This document shows, piece after piece, positions 57,341 to 64,000 of a stretch of 64,000 bases of DNA (the first letter of the stretch is position 1; every line of letters starts with the position of its first letter). The translations under genes were made by a program, and so were the position numbers. The DNA is from Synechococcus sp. AG-679-D13 (lineage in GTDB: Bacteria; Cyanobacteriota; Cyanobacteriia; PCC-6307; Cyanobiaceae): positions 16,760 to 80,759 of the forward strand of contig QCUM01000006.1 in NCBI GenBank assembly GCA_003210735.1. Direction: 5' to 3'. The notes under the pieces are model-generated. The model saw only the letters and a list, made by a program, of their open reading frames with translations. It made no database searches and was not told where the DNA came from.

Positions 57341-58291
57341 ATGGCTCCGGATCAGGACCACCTGTATCGACTTCGAAACCGACCTTTTGCAGAAAAGTTG
57401 GTCGACCTTGGTTTCAAAAACATCACCATTGCCCTGGCTTCTGTCGTCGCAGTTGTTCTTTTTGCAATTTTGATCGTTGTCTTCCAGGGCAGTCTGGAAT
57501 CAATGGGTCGATATGGGTTGGAGTTTCTGGTGACCTCCAACTGGAATCCGGTTGATGATGAATACGGTGCCGGCGCTGCCATTTACGGCACGTTGCTCAC
57601 CTCACTGTTGTCTCTCATCATCGCGGTGCCGCTGGGGGTGGGAACGGCCATTTTCATCACCGAAAACATCATTCCCCAAAGCATCCGCAACCTGCTAGGT
57701 CTGATGGTTGAGCTGCTTGCAGCGATCCCCTCAGTGGTGCTGGGACTGTGGGCCATCTTTGTGATGGAGCCGTTCATCAGGCCAGCTCTCGAGTTCCTGC
57801 ACACGGCTTTCCATTGGTTGCCGATGTTCAGCACCCCGCCGATGGGACCCGGAACGATCCCTGCAGTATTGATTCTGGTCGTGATGATCCTTCCGATCAT
57901 CACTGCCATTTCCAGAGACTCTCTCAATCAGGTTCCAGGGAAACTGCGCCAGGCCGCGTATGGCGTTGGAACCACCCGTTGGGGGGCCATCATCAACGTG
58001 ATTCTTCCGGCAGCTGTCTCAGGCATCGTCGGCGGTGTGATGCTTGCCCTCGGTCGAGCCATGGGCGAAACCATGGCCGTCACGATGATCATCGGCAATT
58101 CCAACAATTTCAGCTTTTCACTGCTGGCTCCCGGCAACACCATTGCCGCAATGCTTGCCAATCAGTTCGGCGAAGCGGATGGTTCACAGGTGTCATCGCT
58201 CATGTATGCAGCATTCGTGTTGATTGTCCTGACCCTTGGGGTCAATGTGATGGCTCGGTGGTTGGTGAAACGTCTCAGCCTCAAGTACTGA
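57341..58291 (+). CDS. pstC: phosphate ABC transporter permease PstC
   Basis: 316 aa with six hydrophobic segments, the first at about residues 27-48 (NITIALASVVAVVLFAILIV). Inner-membrane channel subunit for inorganic phosphate. PstC features: VPLGVGTAIFITENIIP, LLAAIPSVVLGLWAIF, and the EAA loop region RQAAYGVGTTRWGAIINVIL with LGRAMGETMAVTMIIGNS. One base before pstA. No pstS gene is in the window. Confidence 0.95.
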   Translation: MAPDQDHLYRLRNRPFAEKLVDLGFKNITIALASVVAVVLFAILIVVFQGSLESMGRYGLEFLVTSNWNPVDDEYGAGAAIYGTLLTSLLSLIIAVPLGVGTAIFITENIIPQSIRNLLGLMVELLAAIPSVVLGLWAIFVMEPFIRPALEFLHTAFHWLPMFSTPPMGPGTIPAVLILVVMILPIITAISRDSLNQVPGKLRQAAYGVGTTRWGAIINVILPAAVSGIVGGVMLALGRAMGETMAVTMIIGNSNNFSFSLLAPGNTIAAMLANQFGEADGSQVSSLMYAAFVLIVLTLGVNVMARWLVKRLSLKY

Positions 58292-58292
58292 T

Positions 58293-59210
58293 ATGTCCTT
58301 CACATCCTCTCGACGCACAACAGACGGTCTGCCAGATCTCTCCTACCAACCAAGGGCGGCACGCAATGTCGGCAGTCGTGTCCTCACGGTTGTAGCCGCC
58401 ATTTTTTCAGGCATTGCTGTTCTGCCGCTGGTCCTTGTTCTTGGTTACGTGTTGATCAAGGGGGGCAGCACCATCAGCCTTAACTTGTTTACCGAACTTC
58501 CCCCACCGCCTGGTTTGGAGGGTGGTGGGATTGCCAATGCAATTGTCGGCACACTGGTTGTAACCCTCGTCGCCGCATTGATTGCAATTCCGGTTGGCGT
58601 GGGTGGTGGAATTTATCTAGCTGAATATTCACGCAGTGGGTGGTTCGCACAGTTCATACGCTTTGGCACCAATGTGTTATCGGGAGTGCCATCAATCATC
58701 GCGGGTGTATTCATTTACGGCACAATCGTGACGAGCCGGGTGCTCTTCGGAAATGCATACAGCGCCCTGGCAGGAGGAATGGCTCTGGCGATCTTGATGT
58801 TGCCAACCGTGATCAAAACCACCGACGAAGGGCTCAAACTTGTACCCGATGATCTACGCCGCGCTGCACTTGGGATTGGTGCATCCCGTTTTGTGATGAT
58901 CGCACGGATTACATTGCCGACAGCTTTTACCCCCATTGCAACCGGCGTGGTGCTCTCCATCGCAAGGGCTGCTGGAGAAACTGCACCTCTTATTTTTACA
59001 GCTTTATTTTCTCCCTATTGGTCGGACTTAATCAGCGGAGATGGATTACTTGCACCGATTGCATCCCTCTCGGTTCTTATTTACAACTTCGCGATCATGC
59101 CCTATGAATTTCACAACCAGCTCGCATGGTCAGCATCCTTTGTACTCGTGGCAATGATTCTATTCCTCAATTTATTGTCCCGCTGGCTGGGCCGATTCGC
59201 ATCAAGATGA
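58293..59210 (+). CDS. pstA: phosphate ABC transporter permease PstA
   Basis: 305 aa, six membrane segments. Shows the PstA pattern: GGIANAIVGTLVVTLVAALI, NVLSGVPSIIAGVFIYGTIV, RRAALGIGASRFVMIARITL and GVVLSIARAAGETAPLIFTA. Pairs with PstC to form the channel. 1 base after pstC; pstB begins 59 bases downstream. Confidence 0.95.
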   Translation: MSFTSSRRTTDGLPDLSYQPRAARNVGSRVLTVVAAIFSGIAVLPLVLVLGYVLIKGGSTISLNLFTELPPPPGLEGGGIANAIVGTLVVTLVAALIAIPVGVGGGIYLAEYSRSGWFAQFIRFGTNVLSGVPSIIAGVFIYGTIVTSRVLFGNAYSALAGGMALAILMLPTVIKTTDEGLKLVPDDLRRAALGIGASRFVMIARITLPTAFTPIATGVVLSIARAAGETAPLIFTALFSPYWSDLISGDGLLAPIASLSVLIYNFAIMPYEFHNQLAWSASFVLVAMILFLNLLSRWLGRFASR

Positions 59211-59268
59211 TCAATAATCATCAACACCATTCAGCTTGCAATCTTCTCACCAGTAACTGTTCTCAGCC

Positions 59269-60090
59269 ATGACACTTTCCACCAACCAAACAGAGGAGAT
59301 CGAGCTGGTCGACGAGCCCGTACTTTCGCTGCAGAACGCGACCATCAGCTATGGATCCAACGAAGCCGTCAAGAGCGTGTTCTGCGATATTCCAAAAGGG
59401 AAAGTAACGGCTTTCATCGGGCCATCAGGCTGTGGCAAGTCAACGGTTTTGCGGGCGCTGAACCGGATGAACGACTTGATTGAAGGGTGCACGCTCAAAG
59501 GCCGTGTTTTGTTTGACGGGGTTGATCTCTACGGACCCAATGTTGATCCGGTAGAGGTCCGTCGTCGCATCGGAATGGTGTTTCAACAACCCAATCCATT
59601 CCCTAAAAGTATTTATGAAAACATCGCATTCGGCGCCAGGATCAATGGCTACACCGGAGAGATGGATGAATTAGTGGAGCGATCTCTACGCCAGGCAGCT
59701 GTATGGGATGAGTGCAAAGACAAATTGAATGAAAGTGGATATTCCCTATCGGGTGGGCAACAGCAGCGCCTCTGCATTGCAAGAACGATCGCCATCCAGC
59801 CGGAAGTCATTCTCATGGATGAACCATGCTCTGCCCTGGATCCGATCTCGACCCTGAAGATTGAGGAAACGATGCACGAACTCAAAAAAAGCTTCACGAT
59901 TGTGATTGTTACTCACAACATGCAGCAAGCAGTCAGAGTCAGTGATATGACCGCCTTTTTCAATGCTGAGTCAGTGGAAGGGGGTACCGGAAAAGTGGGT
60001 TACCTGGTCGAATTTAATGAGACTGAAAAGATCTTCAATGCCCCGCAGCAACAAGTAACGCAAGATTATGTGTCTGGTCGATTCGGTTGA
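59269..60090 (+). CDS. pstB: phosphate ABC transporter ATP-binding protein PstB
   Basis: 273 aa. Walker A is GPSGCGKST, with [12 protein letters not shown] next (PstB signature), Q-loop [21 protein letters not shown] signature LSGGQQQR and Walker [14 protein letters not shown], then [20 protein letters not shown]. Powers PstCA. Closes the pstCAB operon; no phoU follows. A weak hairpin without T-tract lies after the stop. Confidence 0.97.
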   Translation: MTLSTNQTEEIELVDEPVLSLQNATISYGSNEAVKSVFCDIPKGKVTAFIGPSGCGKSTVLRALNRMNDLIEGCTLKGRVLFDGVDLYGPNVDPVEVRRRIGMVFQQPNPFPKSIYENIAFGARINGYTGEMDELVERSLRQAAVWDECKDKLNESGYSLSGGQQQRLCIARTIAIQPEVILMDEPCSALDPISTLKIEETMHELKKSFTIVIVTHNMQQAVRVSDMTAFFNAESVEGGTGKVGYLVEFNETEKIFNAPQQQVTQDYVSGRFG

Positions 60091-60176
60091 ACCGGGTCTG
60101 AATGAATCAGATCAACTGTTAACGCGAAAACATTTAATCGCACATTATTTCTAGCCAAGACAAATCGGACATCGAC

Positions 60177-60204
60177 AAAAAAAATCCGATCCCTAAGGAT
60201 CGGA
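60177..60204 (-). terminator. intrinsic terminator of tRNA-Ser
   Basis: On the minus strand, stem TCCGATCC / GGATCGGA with a 4-base loop is followed by eight T. It begins 5 bases after the tRNA 3' end. Confidence 0.85.
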
Positions 60205-60208
60205 GAAG

Positions 60209-60295
60209 CGGAGAGCGAGGGATTCGAACCCTCGATAGAGTTGCCCCTATACAGCATTTCCAGTGCTGCGCCTTCGACCACTCGGCCAGCTCTCC
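60209..60295 (-). tRNA. tRNA-Ser (anticodon GGA)
   Basis: 87 nt on the minus strand. Acceptor arms GGAGAGC / GCTCTCC pair exactly; the D region is GGCCGAGTGGTCGAAGGC; the anticodon stem CAGCA/TGCTG encloses CTGGAAA (anticodon GGA); a long variable arm (TATAGGGGCAACTCTA) fits a class II tRNA; the T arm is GAGGGTTCGAATCCCTC. The 3' CCA is not encoded. Reads UCC/UCU codons. Confidence 0.97.
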
Positions 60296-60349
60296 ACCGG
60301 CATGAATGGGGCAAGTGTCAATGTAGCAGGGTGTTCCCAGCGGCACTGC

Positions 60350-60733
60350 ATGCGCCCCAGACACCGAATCACCATTCATTGGCGCCAGGAGAACCGCACC
60401 ATCAGCCACCTTGTCGAGGAGGGTGAATACATCCTCCAGAGCTTTGAGCGTCAGGGTGATCCCTTGCCGTTTTCATGTCGAAACGGCTGTTGCACCAGCT
60501 GCGCCGTGCGGGTGCAAAGCGGTGAACTCGATCAACATGAAGCCATGGGCCTTTCGAGGGAACTTCGGGCCCGTGGCTACGGCCTTCTCTGTGTGGCAAG
60601 GGCGATCGCTCCGCTGGAAGCGGAAACACAGGATGAAGACGAGGTGTATGACCTGCAGTTCGGTCGTCATTTCGGCCGCGGTTCAGTCACTCGGGACATT
60701 CCCCTCGAAGAACTGGAGACCTGGAGAGACTGA
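60350..60733 (+). CDS. [2Fe-2S] plant-type ferredoxin-like protein
   Basis: About 127 aa from the ATG at 60350 (MRPRHRITIHWRQENRTISH); upstream in-frame ATGs at 60302 and earlier overlap the tRNA promoter region. Cluster cysteines follow C-x4-C-x2-C (SCRNGCCTSCAVRV), with the fourth in YGLLCVARAI. The basic N-terminus and C-terminal extension differ from photosynthetic PetF. Electron partner unknown. It is 4 bases upstream of the phosphatase gene. Confidence 0.88.
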   Translation: MRPRHRITIHWRQENRTISHLVEEGEYILQSFERQGDPLPFSCRNGCCTSCAVRVQSGELDQHEAMGLSRELRARGYGLLCVARAIAPLEAETQDEDEVYDLQFGRHFGRGSVTRDIPLEELETWRD

Positions 60734-60737
60734 AGCC

Positions 60738-61625
60738 ATGCCGTCGATGAACTGTGCAGCTGCAGCGCAGGCTGCCCAACTATCAGCCGAGCAGCTCGAC
60801 CATCTGGTTCAAGTCGCTCGCACAGCCGCCGAGAGAGGTGGAGCTGAACTGATGCGCCACTACGGCCAACTCTCATCGATTGAAAGCAAGGGACGACAAG
60901 GTGATCTGGTCACCAATGCAGACCTCGCCGCCGAACGCATCGTTCTGGACGTTCTGGCTGAACAGACTCCAACCATCGCGGTACTGGCGGAAGAGAGCGG
61001 TGCCGAGGGCTCCCAGGACGGTCTGCGTTGGTGCGTCGATCCGCTCGACGGCACCACGAACTTCGCCCATGGCTACCCGTTCTTTGCCACTTCAATCGGT
61101 CTGACCTATCAACAGCAGCCCGTGTTGGGGGCCATCGCTGTGCCCTTTCTCCGGGAGACCTACTGGGGAGCACCCGGTTTAGGAGCTCACTGCAACGATC
61201 AACCCATTCGGGTGACGGATTGCTCGCGGTTGGACGATGCCCTGCTGGTAACGGGCTTCGCCTACGACCGGCATGAGCGATTGGACAACAACTATGCCGA
61301 GTTCTGCTGGTTCACCCATCGCACCAGGGGCGTCCGCCGCGGAGGGGCCGCTGCCGTTGATCTGGCTTTCGTAGCCGCTGGCCGTCAGGACGGTTACTGG
61401 GAGCGCGGTCTTTCCCCTTGGGACCTGGCTGCCGGAGTGGCACTTGTGGAACTCGCTGGAGGAACGATCAGCGATTACAAAGGCCAGACGTTTTCCCTGC
61501 AGGAAGGACGTGTGGTGGCTTCAGGTCCGAAGCTTCACAACGCCATCGTTGAGCTTCTTGGCCAGGTGAAACCTCTTTCCGGAATGGATTTCGGTGCACC
61601 GGAAGTCACGGCCATGGGATCCTGA
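60738..61625 (+). CDS. inositol monophosphatase family protein
   Basis: 295 aa from the ATG at 60738 ([20 protein letters not shown]); the longer frame upstream is a shadow of the ferredoxin. Mg-dependent phosphatase: [21 protein letters not shown], the signature [18 protein letters not shown] and the second motif [19 protein letters not shown]. Substrates in the family include inositol-1-phosphate and histidinol-phosphate; the hisZ gene directly downstream makes the latter worth testing, but that is inference. Confidence 0.9.
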   Translation: MPSMNCAAAAQAAQLSAEQLDHLVQVARTAAERGGAELMRHYGQLSSIESKGRQGDLVTNADLAAERIVLDVLAEQTPTIAVLAEESGAEGSQDGLRWCVDPLDGTTNFAHGYPFFATSIGLTYQQQPVLGAIAVPFLRETYWGAPGLGAHCNDQPIRVTDCSRLDDALLVTGFAYDRHERLDNNYAEFCWFTHRTRGVRRGGAAAVDLAFVAAGRQDGYWERGLSPWDLAAGVALVELAGGTISDYKGQTFSLQEGRVVASGPKLHNAIVELLGQVKPLSGMDFGAPEVTAMGS

Positions 61626-61647
61626 AACGTCGACGAATCATCCGACC

Positions 61648-62820
61648 ATGGCGCTGCAACCCGCTGCCGGCGCAAGAGACCTGAATCCACGTCAAGTGGA
61701 TGCCAATCGGCAACTCAGCGAAAAACTTGCCGGCGTGTTTCGGATGTGGGGATACGACGAGGTCTCCCCTCCAAGGGTCGAGCGTCTCGACACACTGATG
61801 GCGGGTGGTGCCATTGCCAGTTCGGACATTGTGCGACTGGTGGCGGATGAACCACTGGGTCTGAGACCGGAGATGACGGCTTCGATTGCGCGGGCAGCCT
61901 GCACCCGGCTGGCGACCCGTCCCCGGCCGCTTCGGCTCTGGGCATCCGGGACTGTGTTCCAGTCGCGCGCTGCTGATGAAGGCGGTCATTGCATCGAGGA
62001 AAACCTGCAGACCAGCGTTGAACTGTTCGGAGTGGAGCCGATCGAAGCGGAGATGGAACTGCTGAGCCTGTTGATGGCATCGGTGCAGACCCTGGGCCTG
62101 GTTCAAGCGCACCGCCCCCGGCTGCTGGTTGGGCACACCGGTCTGATGGATCTCCTTCTCAGCCTGGTTCCAGACCACTTGAGCGAGGCCGTGCGAACGG
62201 CCCTGATCCAGTTCGACCGCCTGGCCCTGGTCGAGTTGGGGCTTTCAGACGATCTGCGAACGACACTGCTGAACCTGTTGAGCTGCCGCGGAACTCCGCA
62301 ACAGGTTCTCTCAGAGCTGCGCCAGATTTTTGGCGCAACCGACTTGTTCGACGATCTCGAGCGCCTCTGCAAACAGCTGGATGCATTCGCTGTTGAACAG
62401 GGCATCGCGATCCAGCTGGACCCAACCTTCCAACCCCACTTCGAGCTCTACACCGGCCTGGTGTTTCAACTGGTTTGTGAGGGCAGTGCAGCGCCTGTTG
62501 TGATCGCCCGCGGAGGCCGATACGACGATTTGGTAAGCCGCTGCGGTGCTCCTGCCCAACTCGCTTTTGGGGCAGGGTTCAGCTTTGCTATCGATCCGAT
62601 CCGGGAATTGCTGAGCGGAGAGGGCACCGTCTCGCCCCTACCCACAGTTCTTGTGGCGTTCTCCCCCAGCTCAAAGCTCGAAGATGGCCTGGCGCGGCAA
62701 CGCCACTGGCATCAGCAGGGACGAAGTGCCGTGCTGGAACTGCATCCATGCAGCACCCGTGCTGAAGCCGAAACCACAGCACAGAATCAAAATCTCCAAC
62801 TGGATTGGCTCGATTCCTAA
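61648..62820 (+). CDS. hisZ: ATP phosphoribosyltransferase regulatory subunit HisZ
   Basis: 390 aa from the ATG at 61648 ([20 protein letters not shown]). A paralogue of histidyl-tRNA synthetase that activates short-form HisG in the first step of histidine synthesis. Visible: [40 protein letters not shown], a class II-like [20 protein letters not shown] and [15 protein letters not shown]. Lacks the anticodon-binding tail of HisRS, and the length fits HisZ. It probably shares an operon with the genes around it. Confidence 0.93.
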   Translation: MALQPAAGARDLNPRQVDANRQLSEKLAGVFRMWGYDEVSPPRVERLDTLMAGGAIASSDIVRLVADEPLGLRPEMTASIARAACTRLATRPRPLRLWASGTVFQSRAADEGGHCIEENLQTSVELFGVEPIEAEMELLSLLMASVQTLGLVQAHRPRLLVGHTGLMDLLLSLVPDHLSEAVRTALIQFDRLALVELGLSDDLRTTLLNLLSCRGTPQQVLSELRQIFGATDLFDDLERLCKQLDAFAVEQGIAIQLDPTFQPHFELYTGLVFQLVCEGSAAPVVIARGGRYDDLVSRCGAPAQLAFGAGFSFAIDPIRELLSGEGTVSPLPTVLVAFSPSSKLEDGLARQRHWHQQGRSAVLELHPCSTRAEAETTAQNQNLQLDWLDS

Positions 62821-62846
62821 ACTCTGCAGTTCTTCCCGGACGATTG

Positions 62847-63071
62847 ATGGCTCACAGCATCGTGACCGATGTGTGCGAAGGGATCGCGGATTGCATGGAT
62901 GCCTGCCCGGTTGCCTGCATCGATCAGGGCCAGGGCAAGAACAGGAAGGGAACGGATTACTACTGGATCAATTTCGACACCTGCATCGACTGCGGCATCT
63001 GCTTTCAGGTTTGTCCGGTGGAAGGAGCCATCCTTCCCGAGGAACGCCCGGATCTGCAGAAGGTGAGTTGA
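62847..63071 (+). CDS. bacterial-type ferredoxin (two Fe-S clusters)
   Basis: 74 aa from the ATG at 62847 (MAHSIVTDVCEGIADCMDAC). First site CEGIADCMDACPVAC, second the typical CIDCGICFQVCPVEGAI, i.e. a 4Fe-4S or 7Fe ferredoxin. Ends EERPDLQKVS. 26 bases after hisZ, before htpG. A soluble electron carrier; partner not shown. Confidence 0.93.
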   Translation: MAHSIVTDVCEGIADCMDACPVACIDQGQGKNRKGTDYYWINFDTCIDCGICFQVCPVEGAILPEERPDLQKVS

Positions 63072-63098
63072 GCAAGCGCTGCACAGCTGAAGTACGGA

Positions 63099-63129
63099 GA
63101 CCTCCACTCCCCAGAGGGTTGAGGAGGTC
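63099..63129. terminator. hairpin between ferredoxin and htpG
   Basis: GACCTCC (63099-63105) pairs with GGAGGTC (63123-63129), and CCC pairs with GGG inside. No T-tract follows at once (a short T run comes 22 bases later), so it may be a weak terminator or a 5' UTR structure. Confidence 0.4.
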
Positions 63130-63168
63130 AGCAGCACGTTCTTATGGTCTGTTTTTAACGCGCAAGCC

Positions 63169-64000
63169 ATGGCGGTGATGGACGAACAGGGTCAGATCCA
63201 GATCCACACCGAGAACATCTTTCCAATCATCAAAAAGGCCGTTTATTCCGGCCATGAGGTTTTCCTTCGGGAACTGGTGAGCAACGGTGTGGATGCCATC
63301 AGCAAACGCCGCATGGCGGCCATGGCTGGCGATTGCAGTGAGGGGGAGGAAGGCTGCATTGGCATCAGGGTTGATCGTGAGGCCAAGACCCTGACCATCA
63401 GCGACAACGGCATCGGCATGACAGCCGATGAGGTGAAGCGCTACATCAATCAGGTGGCGTTTTCCAGCGCTGAGGATTTTCTCGAGAAATACAAACAGGA
63501 GGACGACGCAATCATTGGCCACTTCGGCCTGGGTTTCTATTCGAGCTTCATGGTTGCCAAACGCGTCGACCTGCTTACACGCTCAGCTCGCCCGGATGGA
63601 GATGCCGTGCTCTGGAGCTGTGATGGCTCTCCCAATTTCAGCATCAGCGCTGCTGAACGGGAGCAACCGGGCACAGACGTGATTCTTCATTTGATGGATG
63701 AAGAGCTGGAATATCTCGAACCAGCACGAATCCGAACCCTGATCAACACCTACTGCGACTTCATGGCAGTGCCGGTGCAACTGGAAGGGGAAACAATCAA
63801 CAAGATGGTTGCACCGTGGCGCAAGAGCGCTCGCGAGCTCACCGATCAGGACTACATCGACCTGTACAACTATCTGTACCCATTCCAGGGTGATCCGCTG
63901 CTCTGGGTGCATCTCAATACGGATTATCCCTACAACCTGCAGGGAATTCTGTTCTTCCCGAAGCAGACAGGTCGTGCGGACTGGGAGAAAGGCGAGATCA
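63169..64000 (+). CDS. htpG: Hsp90 chaperone HtpG, 3' end cut by window edge
   Basis: About 277 residues visible, open at the right edge. ATPase (GHKL) domain: IHTENIFPIIKKAVYSGHEV, FLRELVSNGVDAI, TISDNGIGMTADEVKRYIN, IIGHFGLGFYSSFMVAKRVD and PGTDVILHL. The N in VSN-x-x-DA and DNGIGM bind ATP. Usual length is about 620-660 aa, so more than half is missing. Confidence 0.96.
   Translation, partial: MAVMDEQGQIQIHTENIFPIIKKAVYSGHEVFLRELVSNGVDAISKRRMAAMAGDCSEGEEGCIGIRVDREAKTLTISDNGIGMTADEVKRYINQVAFSSAEDFLEKYKQEDDAIIGHFGLGFYSSFMVAKRVDLLTRSARPDGDAVLWSCDGSPNFSISAAEREQPGTDVILHLMDEELEYLEPARIRTLINTYCDFMAVPVQLEGETINKMVAPWRKSARELTDQDYIDLYNYLYPFQGDPLLWVHLNTDYPYNLQGILFFPKQTGRADWEKGEI

Noticed and set aside
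60411..60737. Long upstream part of the inositol monophosphatase frame
   Set aside because: It is an out-of-frame shadow of the ferredoxin; the family start is at 60738.
1..64000. CRISPR array, integrase, transposase or prophage genes
   Set aside because: No regularly spaced repeats and no recognisable mobile-element proteins were seen on either strand.

Overview
The window reads as chromosomal DNA from a marine picocyanobacterium of the Synechococcus type. The evidence is an allophycocyanin alpha-B gene (apcD), a type III (SigF-like) sigma factor, a cyanobacterial Hfq, a cobalt-type chelatase gene (cobN) near B12-dependent methionine synthase, a pstCAB operon, and very tight packing with many convergent genes overlapping by a few bases. 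The species cannot be named from the sequence alone.

Layout. 0-7.4 kb: end of an unknown gene, RNase II-family exonuclease, ribosomal proteins S18 and L33, pheT, a 23S rRNA uracil methyltransferase and apcD. 7.4-8.3 kb: an 820-base stretch with no convincing gene but several inverted repeats. 8.3-14.5 kb: a ribbon-helix-helix/J-domain fusion, a DUF3370-type exported protein, a group 3 sigma factor, Ap4A phosphorylase, an SDR enzyme and small conserved-looking proteins. 14.5-23 kb: metH and ilvE (minus) divergent from cobN (plus), linking cobalamin synthesis and use. 23-29 kb: a PHP phosphoesterase, an AT-rich hemG-like flavodoxin, an FeS-BCP-type photolyase that seems to lack its Fe-S ligands, uvrC and a flavin reductase. 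29-35.6 kb: coaD, a coiled-coil DivIVA-like protein, and a minus-strand run dapF-cysteine desulfurase-DUF1995-DUF4330-dacB.

35.6-39.7 kb is an AT-rich, gene-poor island. It holds a small secreted protein, a glyoxalase-fold protein, two coupled hypothetical genes, several microprotein-sized ORFs and repeated GC-rich terminators. This is the least ordinary part of the window. The most interesting signal in it is what looks like repeated microprotein-plus-terminator units at 37.8-38.4 kb.

39.7-57.2 kb: hfq, leuS, pgi, cell-wall and protease genes (amidase, M61 peptidase, murQ), purN, argC, ribBA, cyclophilin, mtnP, and a dnaK-dnaJ-DUF3110-murQ minus-strand run. 57.3-60.1 kb: pstC-pstA-pstB behind a candidate Pho box. 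60.2-64 kb: tRNA-Ser(GGA), a [2Fe-2S] ferredoxin, an inositol monophosphatase-family enzyme, hisZ, a bacterial-type ferredoxin and the 5' part of htpG.

Gene starts were moved from the longest frame wherever family conservation, a signal peptide or a neighbouring gene pointed to an internal start. Product names rest on reading motifs by eye, with no database search.
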